Assembly: GCF_000420725.1 (NCBI RefSeq)
Contig: NZ_ATVM01000013.1
Location: 28,813-92,812 of the forward strand
Length of the DNA: 64,000 nucleotides
Source: Marinococcus halotolerans DSM 16375
Lineage (GTDB): Bacteria > Bacillota > Bacilli > Bacillales > Marinococcaceae
Direction: 5' to 3'
The notes beneath the pieces were generated by a model. The model was not told the DNA's origin. It worked only from the letters and a program-made list of their open reading frames with translations, and did not search any database. The position numbers and the translations under genes are program-made. This document shows positions 61,350 to 64,000 of the stretch, one piece after another. The number at the start of each line of letters is the position of its first letter. Positions within the stretch are counted from its first letter, which is position 1.

Positions 61350-61586
61350 TTAAAACATTGGGTTTTCTTCAAGATGAGTATAAATATTGGCAAGAAGATC
61401 TTTTTCATCTTCCCCTTCTACCGGCTCCCCGTTCACAAGCGCGTACATATTCATAGAGCAACGGCCGCAATAGCCTAAGCATATATCTTCAATAACATCC
61501 AGATTCGGATCTTTTTCAAGTTCTTCCATTGCCCCGTGAGAGCCGTTCGCCAAATTACTCATGCAAAACTCAATAATTGGCCTCAC
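61350..61586 (-). CDS. yuzB: YuzB-like protein (DUF1450)
   Basis: A 78-residue protein of the DUF1450/YuzB family, the same length as B. subtilis YuzB. Four cysteines occur: one in EFCMSNLANGS and three in ICLGYCGRCSMNMYALVNGEPVEG. The CxxxCxxC-like arrangement resembles a thioredoxin-like [2Fe-2S] ferredoxin fold, so metal or cluster binding is possible. The start codon is GTG with AGAGGTGATGAAAG upstream. Function is unknown. Confidence 0.87.
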   Translation of the reverse strand: MRPIIEFCMSNLANGSHGAMEELEKDPNLDVIEDICLGYCGRCSMNMYALVNGEPVEGEDEKDLLANIYTHLEENPMF

Positions 61587-61741
61587 CTTTCATCACCTCT
61601 TCCCGGGTTATACGAGTTTATATTAGTCGTCTGCGGCCGCTGCGTCAACCAATTCGTTTGAATGCTCCGTTCACAAAATTGTTTGATATTTTTAAAATTG
61701 GTTGCCAAAGCAGCTGTACCTCTCTATAATCAAAATTGACC

Positions 61742-61762
61742 GCAGTCATTTTTACTGACTGC
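61742..61762. promoter_or_regulatory. inverted repeat, candidate operator of the TetR fusion gene
   Basis: GCAGTCA and TGACTGC form a perfect inverted repeat with a 7-base spacer, 75 bases before the TetR-fusion start and 155 bases from the divergent yuzB start. This size is usual for TetR-family operators. Confidence 0.55.
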
Positions 61763-61836
61763 ACAACCGAATTGTTCTCTCTATTGTAACTTTTTTATTT
61801 TTGCAAATGCTTTCAGCTGCGCAGAGGGGGCATTCT

Positions 61837-63486
61837 ATGAAACGAACAGAAAAACGAGAGCAGACACGTTCCCGCATTCTGCAGGCTGCTGTGCATTTAT
61901 TTCAGGAAAAGGGCTTTGAGCAGACGACTGTGCAGGAAATCACGGCTTCAGCCGAAGTCGCCAAAGGGACTTTTTTCAATTACTTCCCTACGAAAGAGTC
62001 GATCATGCGTGCACTCGCAGAGGACCGGCTGCTCAGGGTCCATGAATATATGCAGACGTATAAAATTCAGCGTATGACACTTCCCTCCCGTATTCGTGCC
62101 TACGCCGGATATTTCCTGGGGGACTTTCACCTGAATCCGTCCCTCACCAGACACATCTGGCGGCATGTGGTCGAGCATGACAGTGCTTTGCTTCGCACGT
62201 GGGAACAGCTCCTTCTGAGCGGTGTCCGCCAGCAGGAAATAGACTCTTCCATTTCTTCGAATCGATGGGCCCACATCATCAACAGCTATTTTTACTATCA
62301 GCTATCCATCGGAGCTGAAACCGATCGCGAAGAACTACTTCACCATTTTATGCAGCTGGTCCACGCGGGCATAGACAGCATGCTACTCAAAGGGGGACAA
62401 GAAACAATGGAAAAAATTATCGTATTAGGCGGAGGCTACGGCGGGATGCGTTTTCTTCAGCGCGTACTCGGCAGCGACCTTCCCCAGGATGTTGATATTA
62501 CATTAGTGGATAAGCTTCCGTACCACTGTATGAAAACGGAATACTACGCGCTTGCCGCCGGCACTGAGTCGGACCATGACGTGCGTGTTCCGTTTCCCGA
62601 TCATTCCCGTTTAAAAATTCATTTTGGCACGATCGACCATATCGATATGGAAAATCAGATGGTGATCATGTCTGATTCTGCTTCGCTTCCATATGACAAG
62701 CTCATCGCCGGGCTCGGGTCCGTCGACAACTTTCACGGGGTACCCGGAGCAGAAGAACATTCCTACAGTATTCAAAGCATGGAAGCAACACGCCGAACAT
62801 ACGAAGCTATCAGCAACCTTCCGCCAAAATCAGCTGTCAGCATCGTAGGTGCCGGTCTCAGCGGCGTAGAACTGGCCAGTGAACTGCGGGAGAGCCGCTC
62901 GGATCTTCACATACGTCTGTTTGACCGTGGGGAAACCATTCTTCCAATGTTTCCGAAGCGGCTTAGTAACTACGTACAAAACTGGTTTGAAAAGCATGAC
63001 GTTGAAGTCATCAGTAATTCCGATATCACTACTGTGACGGCGGAAGGGCTTTACAACCACGAAGATTGGATTCAGTCTGAAGCAATTATTTGGACTGCAG
63101 GCATTCAGCCCAACAAAATCATTCGCGAGCTTAATACGGAAAAAGACCGCAAAGGACGCATTGTTTTAACCCCCCATCATCATTTAACCAACGATGAAAA
63201 TATTTTTATCGTCGGGGACTGTGCCAGCCTGCCGCACGCTCCAAGCGCCCAGCTTGCCGAGGGCCAGGCAGAACAAATCGCCACGATTATGAAAAAAAGG
63301 TGGAAGAACGAGCCGCTGCCAGAGACGATGCCTGAGATCAAGCTCAAAGGCACCCTTGGATCGTTAGGCAAAAAGCACGGCTTCGGGGTGATGGGCGGCA
63401 CTGCCAAAGCAGCAGTTACCGGCCGCGTGGCCCGTCTGTTAAAAAGCGGCGTGCTCTGGATGTACAAAAACCATTCCGGCGTATAA
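61837..63486 (+). CDS. TetR-family regulator fused in frame to a YutJ-like NAD(P)H dehydrogenase
   Basis: One 549-codon frame. Residues 1-190 are a TetR regulator: DNA-binding helices in TRSRILQAAVHLFQEKGFEQTTVQEITASAEVAKGTFFNYFPTKESI-type sequence at about 10-57, then a helical ligand domain. Residues 191-549 are a full-length pyridine nucleotide-disulfide oxidoreductase like B. subtilis YutJ, with FAD motif VLGGGYGGMRFLQRVL, NAD(P)H motif VSIVGAGLSGVELASEL, and FIVGDCASLPHA. No stop codon separates them; the linker is about five residues. An internal ATG at 62407 has AGGGGG about ten bases upstream and could yield the oxidoreductase alone. The start ATG at 61837 follows GAGGGGGCATTCT. A frameshift error is unlikely because both frames agree, but a lost stop is possible. 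Confidence 0.85.
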   Translation: MKRTEKREQTRSRILQAAVHLFQEKGFEQTTVQEITASAEVAKGTFFNYFPTKESIMRALAEDRLLRVHEYMQTYKIQRMTLPSRIRAYAGYFLGDFHLNPSLTRHIWRHVVEHDSALLRTWEQLLLSGVRQQEIDSSISSNRWAHIINSYFYYQLSIGAETDREELLHHFMQLVHAGIDSMLLKGGQETMEKIIVLGGGYGGMRFLQRVLGSDLPQDVDITLVDKLPYHCMKTEYYALAAGTESDHDVRVPFPDHSRLKIHFGTIDHIDMENQMVIMSDSASLPYDKLIAGLGSVDNFHGVPGAEEHSYSIQSMEATRRTYEAISNLPPKSAVSIVGAGLSGVELASELRESRSDLHIRLFDRGETILPMFPKRLSNYVQNWFEKHDVEVISNSDITTVTAEGLYNHEDWIQSEAIIWTAGIQPNKIIRELNTEKDRKGRIVLTPHHHLTNDENIFIVGDCASLPHAPSAQLAEGQAEQIATIMKKRWKNEPLPETMPEIKLKGTLGSLGKKHGFGVMGGTAKAAVTGRVARLLKSGVLWMYKNHSGV

Positions 63487-63514
63487 TAAACAAAATAATT
63501 TCATGTTTCACCAG

Positions 63515-63546
63515 AAAGGGTCTGCTCAGGATGCAGATCCTTTTTT
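63515..63546 (+). terminator. intrinsic terminator of the fusion gene
   Basis: AAGGGTCTGC/GCAGATCCTT with one mismatch and a 7-base loop is followed by six T residues. Confidence 0.75.
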
Positions 63547-63664
63547 ACATCCGAGGGGCACTAATTGATTCTCACTAAGTAAATCATCATACATAATATG
63601 AAAAAATTAGAAAATTAAAATGATATTTGGCTTGAAAAGACATAATGCTGTTGACGGTTGCTTC

Positions 63665-64000
63665 TGAGAGCGTAAAATATTTTGTGTAAACGAGCGAACA
63701 CGAAAAAAGGAAGTCCTTTTCTAGTAGAATGAAGTTAGCCGACCACATTCACAGAAAAGAGGACTTCCCTATGAATAATTTTACTACAGATATTGCTCAC
63801 GCTCTAGTCCAACATCAGGATGTCAACGAGATCTTCCGATCTCATTTGGAACACGCCGTCAATCAGCTGCTTCAAACCGAATTAACGTCTTTTTTGGATT
63901 ACGAGAAGTACGATGCGGCCGGCATTGGTTCCGGCAATTCCCGCAACGGCACGTACGAGCGCACGCTGAAAACCGAATTTGGGGAGCTGTCGCTGGCGAT
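63665..64000 (+). mobile_element. left end of an IS256-family insertion sequence, cut by window end
   Basis: From about 63665 the sequence GAGAGCGTAAAATATTTTG and following TGTAAAC resembles the terminal inverted repeats of IS256-family elements (TTTTGTGTAAA core). An inverted pair AGGAAGTCC/GGACTTCCT flanks the leader, and a transposase begins at 63771. The right end lies outside the window, so the exact ends and target duplication cannot be confirmed. Confidence 0.75.
63771..64000 (+). CDS. IS256-family (mutator-type) transposase, N-terminal part
   Basis: The frame runs open from the ATG at 63771 to the window end (76 codons). It begins MNNFTTDIAHALVQ and contains the family segment SGNSRNGTYERTLKTEFGELSL, typical of the region before the first catalytic Asp of IS256/mutator transposases (DDE). 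The catalytic residues lie beyond the window. Whether the element is intact is unknown. Confidence 0.87.
   Translation, partial: MNNFTTDIAHALVQHQDVNEIFRSHLEHAVNQLLQTELTSFLDYEKYDAAGIGSGNSRNGTYERTLKTEFGELSLA

Noticed and set aside
1..64000. CRISPR arrays, rRNA genes, prophage or replication origin
   Set aside because: No regularly spaced repeats, rRNA sequences, phage structural genes or DnaA-box clusters were seen.

Overview
The window is chromosomal DNA of a Gram-positive bacterium of the order Bacillales, most likely a moderately halophilic or haloalkaliphilic Bacillaceae. Evidence: strong AGGAGG-type ribosome binding sites, frequent GTG and TTG starts, a SAM (S-box) riboswitch on metK, and blocks that follow B. 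subtilis gene order as I remember it (metK/pckA/ytkD, pgi/yugI, alaR/alaT, panBCD, yuiD/ndh/yumC/erpA/dapF/yuzB). Salt adaptation shows in an ectoine hydroxylase, a BCCT betaine-type transporter and acidic exported proteins. The aminofutalosine synthase mqnE points to the futalosine menaquinone route, which some alkaliphilic bacilli use. Genus assignment is inference.

Layout. 1-9.6 kb: a cut formamidase, class I aldolase, chemotaxis receptor, Rieske oxidoreductase, a three-gene membrane operon (DUF2512, DUF2243, CtaG-like), a sugar epimerase and a SleB-like hydrolase. 9.8-19.6 kb is stress related: BCCT transporter, two UspA proteins, orphan ectD, a DUF2254 membrane protein, a DCC protein and an aldo-keto reductase. 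19.7-27 kb: a long UbiD-type decarboxylase, an EamA exporter, and a proline-use regulon of proline dehydrogenase, a sigma-54 activator, a 35-residue membrane peptide and PutP. The regulon has two sigma-54 promoters and candidate palindromic activator sites. 27-38 kb: metK with its riboswitch, pckA, a Nudix enzyme, a PatB-type C-S lyase, an NlpC/P60 peptidase, an ANT(6)-like enzyme and panBCD. 38-49 kb: unknown small proteins, an SGNH hydrolase, a 54-residue zinc-ribbon protein, tRNA-Ala(GGC), pgi, yugI, an NSS transporter, a second DUF2254 protein, alaRT, an isochorismatase-like protein and luxS. 49-64 kb: a TRAP transporter, yuiD, NDH-2, ferredoxin-NADP reductase, erpA, a cysteine-free arylsulfotransferase, mqnE, dapF, yuzB, a TetR/NDH-2 fusion gene and the left end of an IS256-family element.

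The two most interesting items are these. (1) A roughly 70-nt leader element occurs three times in 11 kb. Each copy has a GGNGG motif, a conserved linker and a terminator-like hairpin with the stem AAGCCAGRAAAAG. Each lies downstream of a sigma-B-like promoter and upstream of a stress-type gene or operon (the DUF2512/DUF2243/CtaG operon, ectD, uspA). It looks like a shared RNA attenuator or riboswitch. (2) A single open frame joins a TetR-family regulator to a complete YutJ-like NAD(P)H dehydrogenase, with an internal Shine-Dalgarno and ATG at the junction. Everything was read by eye; no alignment, folding program or database search was run.
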